Source: Gammaproteobacteria bacterium (GTDB lineage: Bacteria; Pseudomonadota; Gammaproteobacteria; SZUA-229). Taken from it: a stretch of DNA of 6,747 nucleotides. This document shows positions 1-6,746 of this stretch, piece after piece; positions within the stretch are counted from its first letter, which is position 1; each line of letters opens with the position of its first letter. The notes beneath the pieces were generated by a model. The model worked only from the letters and a program-made list of their open reading frames with translations, did no database searches and was not told where the DNA came from. Where the stretch lies: positions 1 to 6,747 of the forward strand of contig WTCC01000324.1 of assembly GCA_013138755.1 (NCBI GenBank), in the 5' to 3' direction. The position numbers and the translations under genes are program-made.

Positions 1-126
1 GTTATCGAAGGTGAGAATATTGTTGGTGCCATATCACGTGTACCCACCGGACCCGGTGGATCTTTCGCAAAAGATGTTCCGCGCACCCCCATCGTTATCG
101 AAAAGATGACGGAGATAAAAGAGTAG
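1..126 (+). CDS. Cyclophilin-type peptidyl-prolyl cis-trans isomerase, C-terminal fragment
   Basis: The window opens inside this gene: frame 1 is open from the first base to a TAG at 124-126, giving 41 residues. The fragment contains VIEGENIVGAISRVPTGPGG and then FAKDVPRTPIVIEKM. This matches the conserved end of bacterial cyclophilins: a V-x-x-G-x-x-(V/A)-x-x-I-x-x-V-P-T segment, a Gly-rich turn, then D-V-P-x-x-P-(V/I)-V-I on the last beta strand. The family catalyses cis-trans isomerisation of X-Pro bonds during protein folding. The catalytic Arg/Phe residues and any signal peptide lie outside the window, so a cytoplasmic (PpiB-like) or periplasmic (PpiA-like) form cannot be decided. The gene converges on the AbiEi-like gene, with 45 bases between the stop codons. 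Confidence 0.82.
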   Translation, partial: VIEGENIVGAISRVPTGPGGSFAKDVPRTPIVIEKMTEIKE

Positions 127-144
127 AGAAAGTCACATCCCCAC

Positions 145-174
145 TGAGGTAGCTGCGACTATGCCGCTACCTCA
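145..174. terminator. Inverted repeat between convergent genes, possible bidirectional terminator
   Basis: TGAGGTAGC (145-153) is perfectly complementary to GCTACCTCA (166-174). After one mismatch (154/165) the pairs G155-C164 and C156-G163 extend the stem, leaving a 6-base loop. The right arm includes the stop codon (172-174) of the minus-strand gene. Neither side has a clear run of T, so this is not a textbook intrinsic terminator. A transcript-ending or 3'-protecting hairpin shared by the two converging genes is the likeliest role. Confidence 0.45.
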
Positions 175-1257
175 ATCAGTAAGCAGGTGCGCAACTGCTT
201 CACCATAAAAAGTCTTAGCTACATCCCAACTTCCAGGATTGATTGAATCAACGATATCAGCATACATAATCATCGGGCTTATATCTTCAGGGCCGCCAGA
301 CTGTTGCGGCCAGAACGTTTTATAACAACAGACATCTCCTTCATTATCTTCCCGTAACCCATGCTGGCTGGCAAAACCTCTAGCATCTTCATCCGACTTA
401 AAATACAAACTGATCGTTTCCGGCACCATGAACGGTGTTGATTTAGCGATGACGACCTCTCCACCCCAAACACCTCTAAACTCAGCGGGATCAGCATTCT
501 TCCACCAGTTGTCATCTTCAGCCGTGTAGCAGGCCAAAATTTGCTTTGGACGTAATTTCTCAAGGTAACCATCAACCCAACGTTCAAATAGCCTGTTTTT
601 ATTGACTAGTCGGCGCTGCCCATCATCTAGAATATAACCCGATGCATATAGGTCATCCATCACCGGACCTACACTACCTAAGGCAATATTTACTTCACGT
701 GAAATATCACGGTATGTCGCATACAGAAATTTGGGCTGACTAAACATAGCAAAAATTAATTTTAATCCCGCTGTATTAAACGCCCGACCACGGACACGCT
801 TAGTGCGTAGATTGGACGGCTTTTTACCCTTCACGTAAAAATTAAATTGTTTATCTTTTATATACAGGTTACCGACACAATCAACAAATGAAATTGATCG
901 CCGATGGAATTTTTCAGCCATGACCGGGTTGATGAAATCTGCAAATAATATGGCGTCGGGTGATACCGATTTAATCTGCGCGATTAATGCATCGATATCT
1001 TTTTGTGGCGCCCAGGACTGTGCGACAATTTTACGACTAAAATTAATCTCATCATAAGTAGCCAGCAGCACACCCGTGTCAGACGAACTTGCTTGCTCCA
1101 TTGAAAACACTGGGAGGCTATCTGGTATGTGAATCTTGTTATCCGCGTAACGATTTAACTGATTCAATGCCTGTTGAACTATTTTATCTTTTTCCACAAA
1201 GCGCCCCTTTAAAAGCGATGCATCATTCAACGGTAGTCGTTCAAAAATACTGAACAA
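172..1257 (-). CDS. AbiEi-type antitoxin / winged-helix transcriptional regulator (type IV TA family, COG4861-like), no adjacent toxin
   Basis: The 361-residue protein matches the AbiEi_2 (PF09952) / COG4861 style. It has an N-terminal helix (about 22-38) and an alpha/beta domain (about 60-145) with DAILFADFINPVMAEKF and FVDCVGNLYI. A winged helix (about 161-220) carries NTAGLKLIF, YRDISREVNIALGSVGPVM and RRLVNKNRLFERWV. The C-terminal part has WGGEVVIAKS, CCYKTFWP and PMIMYADIVDS, resembling the family's WGGEPAA, FW and LLVYADLL blocks. In type IV systems AbiEi represses its own operon and counters the AbiEii nucleotidyltransferase without binding it. No AbiEii gene lies on either side, so this is an orphan or a repurposed DNA-binding regulator. 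The start is uncertain. The TTG at 1257 is the longest option but has no Shine-Dalgarno. A GTG at 1197 (residue 21, giving 341 aa) has AAAGGGG six bases upstream and still keeps the first conserved helix. Confidence 0.8.
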   Translation of the reverse strand: MFSIFERLPLNDASLLKGRFVEKDKIVQQALNQLNRYADNKIHIPDSLPVFSMEQASSSDTGVLLATYDEINFSRKIVAQSWAPQKDIDALIAQIKSVSPDAILFADFINPVMAEKFHRRSISFVDCVGNLYIKDKQFNFYVKGKKPSNLRTKRVRGRAFNTAGLKLIFAMFSQPKFLYATYRDISREVNIALGSVGPVMDDLYASGYILDDGQRRLVNKNRLFERWVDGYLEKLRPKQILACYTAEDDNWWKNADPAEFRGVWGGEVVIAKSTPFMVPETISLYFKSDEDARGFASQHGLREDNEGDVCCYKTFWPQQSGGPEDISPMIMYADIVDSINPGSWDVAKTFYGEAVAHLLTD

Positions 1258-1283
1258 ATAGTAACACGTTAATATTTATAATC

Positions 1284-1289
1284 ATTATA
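1284..1289 (-). promoter_or_regulatory. Candidate -10 box for the AbiEi-like gene
   Basis: The minus strand carries a perfect TATAAT here, 26 bases before the TTG and 86 before the alternative GTG. Transcription would begin near 1277. No good -35 lies at 16-18 bases; the nearest TTG-like hexamer, TTGTAT, is only 13 bases away. The spacer is AT-rich, so chance occurrence is plausible. If real, the AbiEi-like gene has its own promoter inside the 127-base gap and need not be co-transcribed with the 145-aa gene. Confidence 0.35.
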
Positions 1290-1384
1290 CGATTAAAGAA
1301 AAATACAATAGATGCTCGATTGCTTGCTAGAACAAACACGAGTTTGCTAACACTAAAATCAGAAGGAAATTTACAGGGTAGAAA

Positions 1385-1822
1385 TTACTTTTCGCTTTCA
1401 GCGACCAACGCGGCGTACTTAAGACTATCGCGCAATTCTTTTATTTCATCATCGAGATCACTGGATTTACGCGCAGACTGGGAGGGTTTTCGTAACGGAC
1501 GCCCATGCGCTTCTTCAAACTGAGTCTCCAACTGCTTGATCAGATCCTGCATCATCTCTTCAGGATAATTTTTTAGTTCGAAGTAACTGATTAAAGCTCT
1601 GTTGATATCAAAAGGGTAGATTTCAAAACGATCGACATAAGCTTCTACCATCGACCAAAAAAAAGGCTTAACTTTACTGACCTTAAGATTTTTATCATTG
1701 AGTAACTTTACTGCACGCTCACCAAGCTGCGTCAAATCATCCGGGCGTGCGCTGTTGCCACGACCATAACCAAATTTGTCTTCCGCATTTAATACTGTGT
1801 TGTTATGTTTCTGAAATTTCAT
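1385..1822 (-). CDS. Hypothetical protein, 145 aa, soluble and helical
   Basis: I do not recognise this protein. It has no signal peptide or membrane segment. The N-terminus (1-30) is polar with Gly/Arg (GYGRGNSARPDD). Residues 31-103 look helical, with a central aromatic stretch (KPFFWSMVEAYVDRFEIYPF, 52-71). A basic linker (GRPLRKPSQSARKSS, 107-121) leads to a short acidic C-terminal helix with heptad-like spacing (DLDDEIKELRDSLKYAALVAE, 122-142). The layout would suit a small adaptor or nucleic-acid-associated protein, but this is only an impression. The ATG at 1822 is the first possible start because a stop codon lies in frame three codons upstream. It lacks an obvious Shine-Dalgarno. The clean 438-base frame and a well-formed upstream promoter support it being real. 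The AbiEi-like gene follows on the same strand after 127 bases. Confidence 0.7.
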   Translation of the reverse strand: MKFQKHNNTVLNAEDKFGYGRGNSARPDDLTQLGERAVKLLNDKNLKVSKVKPFFWSMVEAYVDRFEIYPFDINRALISYFELKNYPEEMMQDLIKQLETQFEEAHGRPLRKPSQSARKSSDLDDEIKELRDSLKYAALVAESEK

Positions 1823-1902
1823 AGCAATTTATATCATTTTGTTAGCTTCCGGTGCCGTAAGAAGCAAGGATACGACACAGAAAAACCATGTCATACACAA
1901 CT

Positions 1903-1931
1903 ATTAAACAGCTATTTACATTTAAAATCAA
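1903..1931 (-). promoter_or_regulatory. Candidate sigma-70 promoter for the 145-aa gene
   Basis: On the minus strand, TTGATT (1931-1926, 4 of 6 to the -35 consensus) and TTTAAT (1908-1903, 5 of 6 to the -10) are separated by exactly 17 bases. The DNA just upstream (about 1932-1972) is almost pure A/T and could act as an UP element. Transcription would start near 1896, giving a leader of about 74 bases before the ATG at 1822. Such matches arise easily in AT-rich DNA, but the spacing and position are good. Confidence 0.5.
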
Positions 1932-2203
1932 ATATTTATAAATAACAAAGCAATTTATTTATTATTTTTAAACGGCGGAATGCTTGTTATTCATAGTAAT
2001 AATCAACAAATATTGTGGTTTTTCTGCACAGGAAACTATAGCGAAAGATTAGACTCTGACGCTATTAATTAGCCCCATAAGCCGATAAAATTCAAACTGA
2101 TGTTCTGACGTACTCTGATGTCTGTTTTTTTTACACCTTTACACCCGACCAAAAAAACAATATTTATAACTAATTGAATAATATATAAAAAATTTAATTA
2201 GCA

Positions 2204-2220
2204 TGATTATTGCATAATCA
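2204..2220. promoter_or_regulatory. 17-bp palindrome, candidate operator upstream of the kinase operon
   Basis: TGATTAT (2204-2210), then TGC, then ATAATCA (2214-2220) form a perfect dyad with 7-bp arms and a 3-base centre, the shape of a site for a dimeric regulator. It overlaps CATAAT (2213-2218), a possible -10, and TTGCAT (2210-2215), a possible -35 for a start further downstream. It lies 136 bases before the kinase start codon. The binding protein is unknown. Confidence 0.4.
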
Positions 2221-2356
2221 CTTTAATGAAACAATATGTCTTGTATGGTCAATAAAACTGTACCCTGCACACCTAGATGACTGGATGCACCACTGACGGC
2301 ACAAGACGATTAAAACATGCTGATAACGAACCATCAGATTGAATTGACACTAAAAA

Positions 2357-4471
2357 ATGAACCAAAAAGCAAAACAACTGTTACTAAAAGCTGATGTCGA
2401 CAAACTGCCAAGTTTGCCGCATGTTTTGCTGCAACTACTTGATATTGTTAATAACGAGAGCTTATCTTTTAGCAAGTTAGCCAACATCATAAGACAAGAC
2501 TCGGGTTTATACGCGCAGTTTTATGCGGCTTGCTACAACAACAGCTCCATCATTGAGCAAAGTTCATCCTCGCTGTCTTTAGAACAACGGCTGGAACAAC
2601 TCGGCAACAATACGATAAAAAGTATCGCTACCACCGCGACTGTCCATCAGTTTTTTTCTCGAACCAGTCTTGAGCGCACCGATTTTTTAAAACAACACTG
2701 GCACCACGCTCTCTATTGTGCGGTCGTTGCTGAATCAATTGCCAAACTATGTAACTATAAAAATCCTGGTGAAGCGTATACCACGGGGTTGCTCCACGAT
2801 ATCGGGCAACTGGTTCTCGAAACCGCTTACCCTGACAAGTACACCGCCACTTTTGCTCAACTAAGTGAAGACGATTACTTTCACACGTTAGAACGCGACG
2901 AATTTGACACCACCCACCAGCAGGTAGGGGCACAACTATTAATGCAGCACGGGGCTAATAGTTTTATCTGCGATGCAGTGCTTTATCACCATGAAAGGAT
3001 TGATCACATCCTTGATGCGCACCCCCTGGTAAAAATCATTAATCTGGCGAACACACTAACCAGCAGTTACTTTAAAGCAGAAGACCAGCAAGTTTTTGAT
3101 GCCGCAGAACAATTGCTAGGTCTCGACAAACGATTGCTTCTCGAGATGCTGGAAAAATCTCAGGAGCGCACCAAAAATGCCGCTCTTCTCATCGATATTC
3201 AACTGCACGCTGATGGCATGGACGGTGAAACATCACAACAGCAAAATGTTGCTGACGAATACAAACAGGTACAACTTGCTGAACAAGTTAGAAATATTGC
3301 CTTACTCGATGGCATCCACCAGCATCTGTCGCGCAGCGAGGGTAGGCATGAGTTATTAAATATCATCTCACAGCATATAGGACTTCTCTTCGGCATAAAC
3401 CAGTGTCTTCTTTTCTTATACGATGAAAAAAAGAATCAGGTTAAGGCGGTATCTGCAGACAATCTACCAGAACAATTAGCCGACTTATCCATCCCGTTAA
3501 TCATGGGTAGAAGCCTGGTAACAGACTCTCTTCTAACCAAACAGTTAAGCCACTCACTGGAAGGAGATGTAAAACTTTTATCGATCATCGACCGGCAATT
3601 AATAGGCATTACTCAGCGTGAAGGCATTATCTGCCTACCCATGATAAAAGACGATACTACTATCGGTACCCTAATCTTAGGTATCGAAAAATCGCAATAT
3701 GACGACCTGATGAAACAACTGCCGCTGTTAATGCGTTTTGTTAATGAAGTCTCTCACACCATCAGTGTCAATAATCTAAGCAGTAAAGCTATTGCCAACA
3801 ACCAGCATGCCGGACATCTGGAACAAAAGATTCATGAAGTACTGCATGAGGTCAGAAACCCTCTAAGCATCATGAACAACTACCTCAGCGTACTCAGTTA
3901 CAAACTTGAAAGTGATAAACCTGCACAGGAAGATGTGCAGACGATCCAGTCCGAAATTGCCCGTATCAGTGATATCTTAAAACGTCTGGCGGAAACTGAA
4001 GACACAGAAGAAGAAACCTCCTCAGTCGATATCAATGAGATTATTACCAACCTTACAAAAGTATTTCAAAGTTCCTTATTTGCCAGCAAACATATCCAGA
4101 TTTCTCTGGATCTGGATAATCGGATACAACCTTTAAAAAGTAACGCTAACGCCTTTAAACAGATCTACACCAACTTAGTTAAAAATGCTGTTGAGGCTCT
4201 TCCTGCAAACGGTCAACTTATGGTCTACACTCAAGATTATGTAAACGTTGACGGCAGAGATCACATTGAATTCTCTATCTCAGACGATGGACCAGGAATC
4301 GATACGAAAATCCTGCCACGCTTATTTTCACCAGTCGTAACGACTAAAGGCGGTGATCATGCAGGGCTGGGGCTGACAATCGTAAAAACTCTGGTCAGCG
4401 AACTACATGGATCGATTAGCTGTAGAAGCAGTGACAAGGGCACAAGTTTTCATATTCTGCTTCCTAAGTAA
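2357..4471 (+). CDS. HDOD-GAF sensor histidine kinase (HDOD-GAF-HisKA-HATPase_c)
   Basis: The 704-residue soluble kinase has no membrane segment, so it should sense a cytoplasmic cue. An HDOD domain (about 13-215) starts at VDKLPSLPHVLLQLL. It keeps HH116-117, HDIG (147-150), H187 and HH211-212, but the last HD-type Asp is Asn (N232 in LANTL), as is common in HDOD proteins. A GAF domain spans about 312-470. HisKA (about 485-545) has an H-box HEVRNPLSIMNNY with phospho-acceptor H497. The ATPase has the N-box (N606, N610), the G1 box DDGPGID (643-649), an F-box around LFSPVVTTK and the G2 box AGLGLTIV. All catalytic motifs look intact, so it should autophosphorylate at H497 and pass phosphate to the adjacent REC protein. 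The ATG at 2357 is fixed by an in-frame TAA at 2351-2353. No Shine-Dalgarno is visible. A 5-bp stem (2320-2324 with 2333-2337) lies just upstream. Confidence 0.92.
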   Translation: MNQKAKQLLLKADVDKLPSLPHVLLQLLDIVNNESLSFSKLANIIRQDSGLYAQFYAACYNNSSIIEQSSSSLSLEQRLEQLGNNTIKSIATTATVHQFFSRTSLERTDFLKQHWHHALYCAVVAESIAKLCNYKNPGEAYTTGLLHDIGQLVLETAYPDKYTATFAQLSEDDYFHTLERDEFDTTHQQVGAQLLMQHGANSFICDAVLYHHERIDHILDAHPLVKIINLANTLTSSYFKAEDQQVFDAAEQLLGLDKRLLLEMLEKSQERTKNAALLIDIQLHADGMDGETSQQQNVADEYKQVQLAEQVRNIALLDGIHQHLSRSEGRHELLNIISQHIGLLFGINQCLLFLYDEKKNQVKAVSADNLPEQLADLSIPLIMGRSLVTDSLLTKQLSHSLEGDVKLLSIIDRQLIGITQREGIICLPMIKDDTTIGTLILGIEKSQYDDLMKQLPLLMRFVNEVSHTISVNNLSSKAIANNQHAGHLEQKIHEVLHEVRNPLSIMNNYLSVLSYKLESDKPAQEDVQTIQSEIARISDILKRLAETEDTEEETSSVDINEIITNLTKVFQSSLFASKHIQISLDLDNRIQPLKSNANAFKQIYTNLVKNAVEALPANGQLMVYTQDYVNVDGRDHIEFSISDDGPGIDTKILPRLFSPVVTTKGGDHAGLGLTIVKTLVSELHGSISCRSSDKGTSFHILLPK

Positions 4472-4530
4472 CTGAAAAATAAATGAAAAGCACATGTTCC
4501 AAATAATACCGTGCTAAAAATAATAATAAA

Positions 4531-4552
4531 GTAAAAGTTGGGCCACTTTTAC
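4531..4552 (+). promoter_or_regulatory. Perfect hairpin abutting the start codon of the GGDEF-EAL regulator
   Basis: GTAAAAGT (4531-4538) and ACTTTTAC (4545-4552) pair without mismatch around the loop TGGGCC. The structure ends two bases before the first ATG (4554) and fills the space where a ribosome binding site would sit. It could mask that start, be a protein-binding site on RNA or DNA, or separate expression of the two operon genes. It is GC-poor and has no following T-run, so it does not look like a terminator. Confidence 0.5.
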
Positions 4553-4553
4553 G

Positions 4554-6746
4554 ATGCCGAGTGAAAAAATGAGCATTATTGAACAGAAGATTCTCATAGT
4601 AGACGACGACCCCGTCGTCCTTAAAAGTTTAAAAGATTTACTGGCTATTCGCGGCTATAACCCGGATAGCGCCATCGGTGGGCAAGAAGCAATCTGTCAG
4701 CTGGATCAGAATGATTACGATCTAGTACTACTTGATTTGCATATGCCATATGTTGATGGACACGCAGTAATGACACATATCCGTGCCAATCAGATCGACA
4801 CCTCCGTCATTATCGTCAGCGGCGAAACCTCATTCGAAGCAGCAAAAGATGCCTGCACACAAGGCGCTTACGACTTTTTACGTAAACCGTACGCGACAGA
4901 CGAACTGATTATCACGATAAATAACGCGTTAAAAGAAAAACGCCTGCAGAAGCAAAATACGTTTATGCAGAAGCAACTTTCTGAATCCGAGCGACTGCAT
5001 CGTTATATCGTCAATACTTCGCCAGACATTATTTATATTCTCGACCAGGAAGGTCATTTCACCTTCATCAATGAGCGCATCGAGAGCCTGCTGGGCTTCA
5101 GCAAAGAAGAGATTGTCGGCAAACATTATTCTTTCCTCGTGCACCATGATGATATGGAACAGGCAAAATATGTTTTCAATGAACGCAGAGTCGGCAAGCG
5201 CGCTGCAAAAAACATTGAATTGCGTCTGAAATGCAAAGATGACGGCAATTCACGTCATTTTAAAAACCGCACCTTGCCAATCGAGCTCAGCGCCATGGGC
5301 ATGTATGTGGGTAAAGACAGCTCGAAAAATAGTTATACCGGCACCTACGGCGTCGCGCGTGATGTGACCGAACGTAAAATTGCTGAAGAAACTATTAATT
5401 TCCAGGCGTACCATGACTTGTTAACCAAGCTACCTAATCGAGCACTGCTACGTGACCGCTTGAATCTGGCCATAAGTCAGGCAAAACGTGAAGAAGAAAA
5501 TCTTGCCGTCATGTTCCTCGACCTTGATCGATTTAAAAACATCAATGACAGTCTGGGACACATGATTGGTGACGAGTTATTGCAACAAGTTAGTATCAGA
5601 CTCAAAGAATGCATCCGAGCGGGTGACACTTTAGCCCGCTTTGGCGGTGATGAATTCACTCTGATGCTACCAAAGCTTAAGCATGCGCATGAAGACTCCT
5701 GCAAACTTGCAGAGAAGATCATCACAACATTAAAAAAACCATTTAATGTCGATGGTCACGAACTCTATGTTAGCGCCAGTATCGGTATCGCCTTGTACCC
5801 ACAAGATGGCACCAATATGGAGAACTTGATTAAGCACGCTGATGTTGCCATGTACCATGTAAAGGGGCAGGGTAAAAATGGTTACCAGTTTTATTCGACT
5901 GAGATGAATGCGCCATATATTAAAAAACTGTCTCTGGATACAGGTATTCATAAGGCACTGGAAAACAATGAGTTCAGTCTGGTCTACCAGCCACAGATTA
6001 ATATCCGAACGGGCGAAATCGTCGGCGTAGAAACATTGTTACGCTGGAATCATCCAGAACACGGTACTATCTCACCCGCCGAATTCATTCCTTTTGCTGA
6101 AGAGAGCGGCTTGATTGTTGATATTGGCATCTGGGTTTTAAAATCTGCCTGCGCTGAACTCAGCCGTTGGCGGCTTGCCGGCCTACCTGAAATTCGCATG
6201 GCAGTAAACATATCTGCACGACAATTGATGGAAGACGATATCGTTAAAAATATCCTCGACATAGTAAAAGACTACGACATTCCAGGACATTGCCTGGAGC
6301 TCGAGATAACTGAAAACGCGATCATGGACGACATGGATAGCGTTATCCGCAAGCTTAAAGAGTTAAGCAATCATAAAATAAATATTGCCATCGATGACTT
6401 TGGCACCGGCTATTCATCACTGAGTTACCTGCATAAACTGCCGATACAAACACTGAAGATAGACCGAACTTTCCTTAAAGAAAGTCGCGCCAACAAAGAA
6501 GATAACACTATCGTCAACACCATAGTGGCAATGGCAAAAGGTCTTAACTTAAACGTCATAGCTGAAGGCGTTGAGACGCAAACTCAATTGGATTATCTGC
6601 GCGAAATAGAGTGCAATGAAGCTCAGGGATACCTGTTTGGCAAACCATTACCGCCAGACGTTATTTCACAACTACTGCTTCAGGAGCCTTACTCAACACC
6701 CGGTACCCGCAGCAACTCAAATCAAGGGACACATAGACACCATTGA
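4554..6746 (+). CDS. Response regulator with REC-PAS-GGDEF-EAL domains (c-di-GMP synthesis/hydrolysis)
   Basis: The 730-residue protein is complete. REC (about 11-125) has the acidic triad D17-D19, phospho-acceptor D61 (LLDLHMP), S89 and K111. A short coiled linker (about 125-147) carries a repeated QKQ heptad. PAS spans about 146-275 and ends in [14 protein letters not shown] (about 280-445) has DLDRFK, an intact GGDEF at 364-368 and the RxxD inhibitory site (R355-D358) five residues before it. EAL (about 460-705) keeps Q479, the motif glutamate E493 (ETL instead of EAL), N552, E584, [10 protein letters not shown] with D614/D615, K635, E671 and Q691. Both c-di-GMP synthesis and hydrolysis are therefore possible, gated by phosphorylation and the PAS domain. 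The last 20 residues are a polar, probably disordered tail. The first ATG (4554) is blocked by a hairpin. An ATG at 4569, with a weak GAG five bases upstream, would give a more typical REC N-terminus ([14 protein letters not shown]). It probably shares an operon with the kinase. Confidence 0.94.
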   Translation: MPSEKMSIIEQKILIVDDDPVVLKSLKDLLAIRGYNPDSAIGGQEAICQLDQNDYDLVLLDLHMPYVDGHAVMTHIRANQIDTSVIIVSGETSFEAAKDACTQGAYDFLRKPYATDELIITINNALKEKRLQKQNTFMQKQLSESERLHRYIVNTSPDIIYILDQEGHFTFINERIESLLGFSKEEIVGKHYSFLVHHDDMEQAKYVFNERRVGKRAAKNIELRLKCKDDGNSRHFKNRTLPIELSAMGMYVGKDSSKNSYTGTYGVARDVTERKIAEETINFQAYHDLLTKLPNRALLRDRLNLAISQAKREEENLAVMFLDLDRFKNINDSLGHMIGDELLQQVSIRLKECIRAGDTLARFGGDEFTLMLPKLKHAHEDSCKLAEKIITTLKKPFNVDGHELYVSASIGIALYPQDGTNMENLIKHADVAMYHVKGQGKNGYQFYSTEMNAPYIKKLSLDTGIHKALENNEFSLVYQPQINIRTGEIVGVETLLRWNHPEHGTISPAEFIPFAEESGLIVDIGIWVLKSACAELSRWRLAGLPEIRMAVNISARQLMEDDIVKNILDIVKDYDIPGHCLELEITENAIMDDMDSVIRKLKELSNHKINIAIDDFGTGYSSLSYLHKLPIQTLKIDRTFLKESRANKEDNTIVNTIVAMAKGLNLNVIAEGVETQTQLDYLREIECNEAQGYLFGKPLPPDVISQLLLQEPYSTPGTRSNSNQGTHRHH

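Larger units (their letters stand above)
1823..2356. other. 534-base AT-rich divergent intergenic region
   Basis: This long spacer separates the minus-strand 145-aa gene from the plus-strand kinase gene. I find no convincing small gene or RNA gene in it. It holds the promoter candidate at 1903-1931, an 11-bp inverted repeat with widely spaced arms (1878-1888 and 2016-2026), two of the three intergenic copies of AATATTTATAA (1931-1941 and 2159-2169), three CTCTGACG-like words (2054-2061, 2103-2110, 2113-2120), a T8 run (2125-2132), a GCCGATAA word (2081-2088) and a 17-bp palindrome (2204-2220). Its length and density of short repeats suggest a regulatory region rather than gene remnants. Confidence 0.6.

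Noticed and set aside
1333..1346. CAAAC-acga-GTTTG hairpin downstream of the 145-aa gene as its terminator.
   Set aside because: The stem has only five base pairs and the minus-strand continuation (TTCTAGCAAGC) has no T-run.
1320..1523. Plus-strand 67-codon open frame.
   Set aside because: It overlaps the end of the 145-aa gene antisense, has low-complexity Ser/Leu/Arg composition, and no ribosome binding site or recognisable domain.
2026..2090. Possible c-di-GMP (GEMM) riboswitch: GCACAGG, GAAA and GACGC words occur in the expected order.
   Set aside because: The flanks of the GAAA do not pair, the GGGCAAACC and ACGCAAAGCC cores are missing, and no closing stem could be drawn. A covariance search with the GEMM-I and GEMM-II models would settle it.
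2097..2132. T8 run at 2125-2132 as an intrinsic terminator.
   Set aside because: The preceding bases contain direct repeats (CTGATGT, CTCTGATG) but no GC-rich inverted repeat, and no plus-strand gene ends nearby.
2290..2325. GGCAC word as part of a sigma-54 promoter.
   Set aside because: There is no GC at the required distance (GG-N10-GC), and no enhancer-binding protein gene is in the window.
2628..2933. Minus-strand open frame of about 100 codons inside the kinase gene.
   Set aside because: It lies wholly within the strongly supported HDOD coding region and has a composition typical of an antisense shadow; the same applies to 279-587, 3199-3396 and the minus-strand frames inside 4929-6262.
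4489..4515. AGCAC / GTGCT inverted repeat after the kinase stop codon, as a terminator.
   Set aside because: Only five base pairs with a 17-base loop, followed by A/T mix instead of a T-run; the two genes are better read as one operon.
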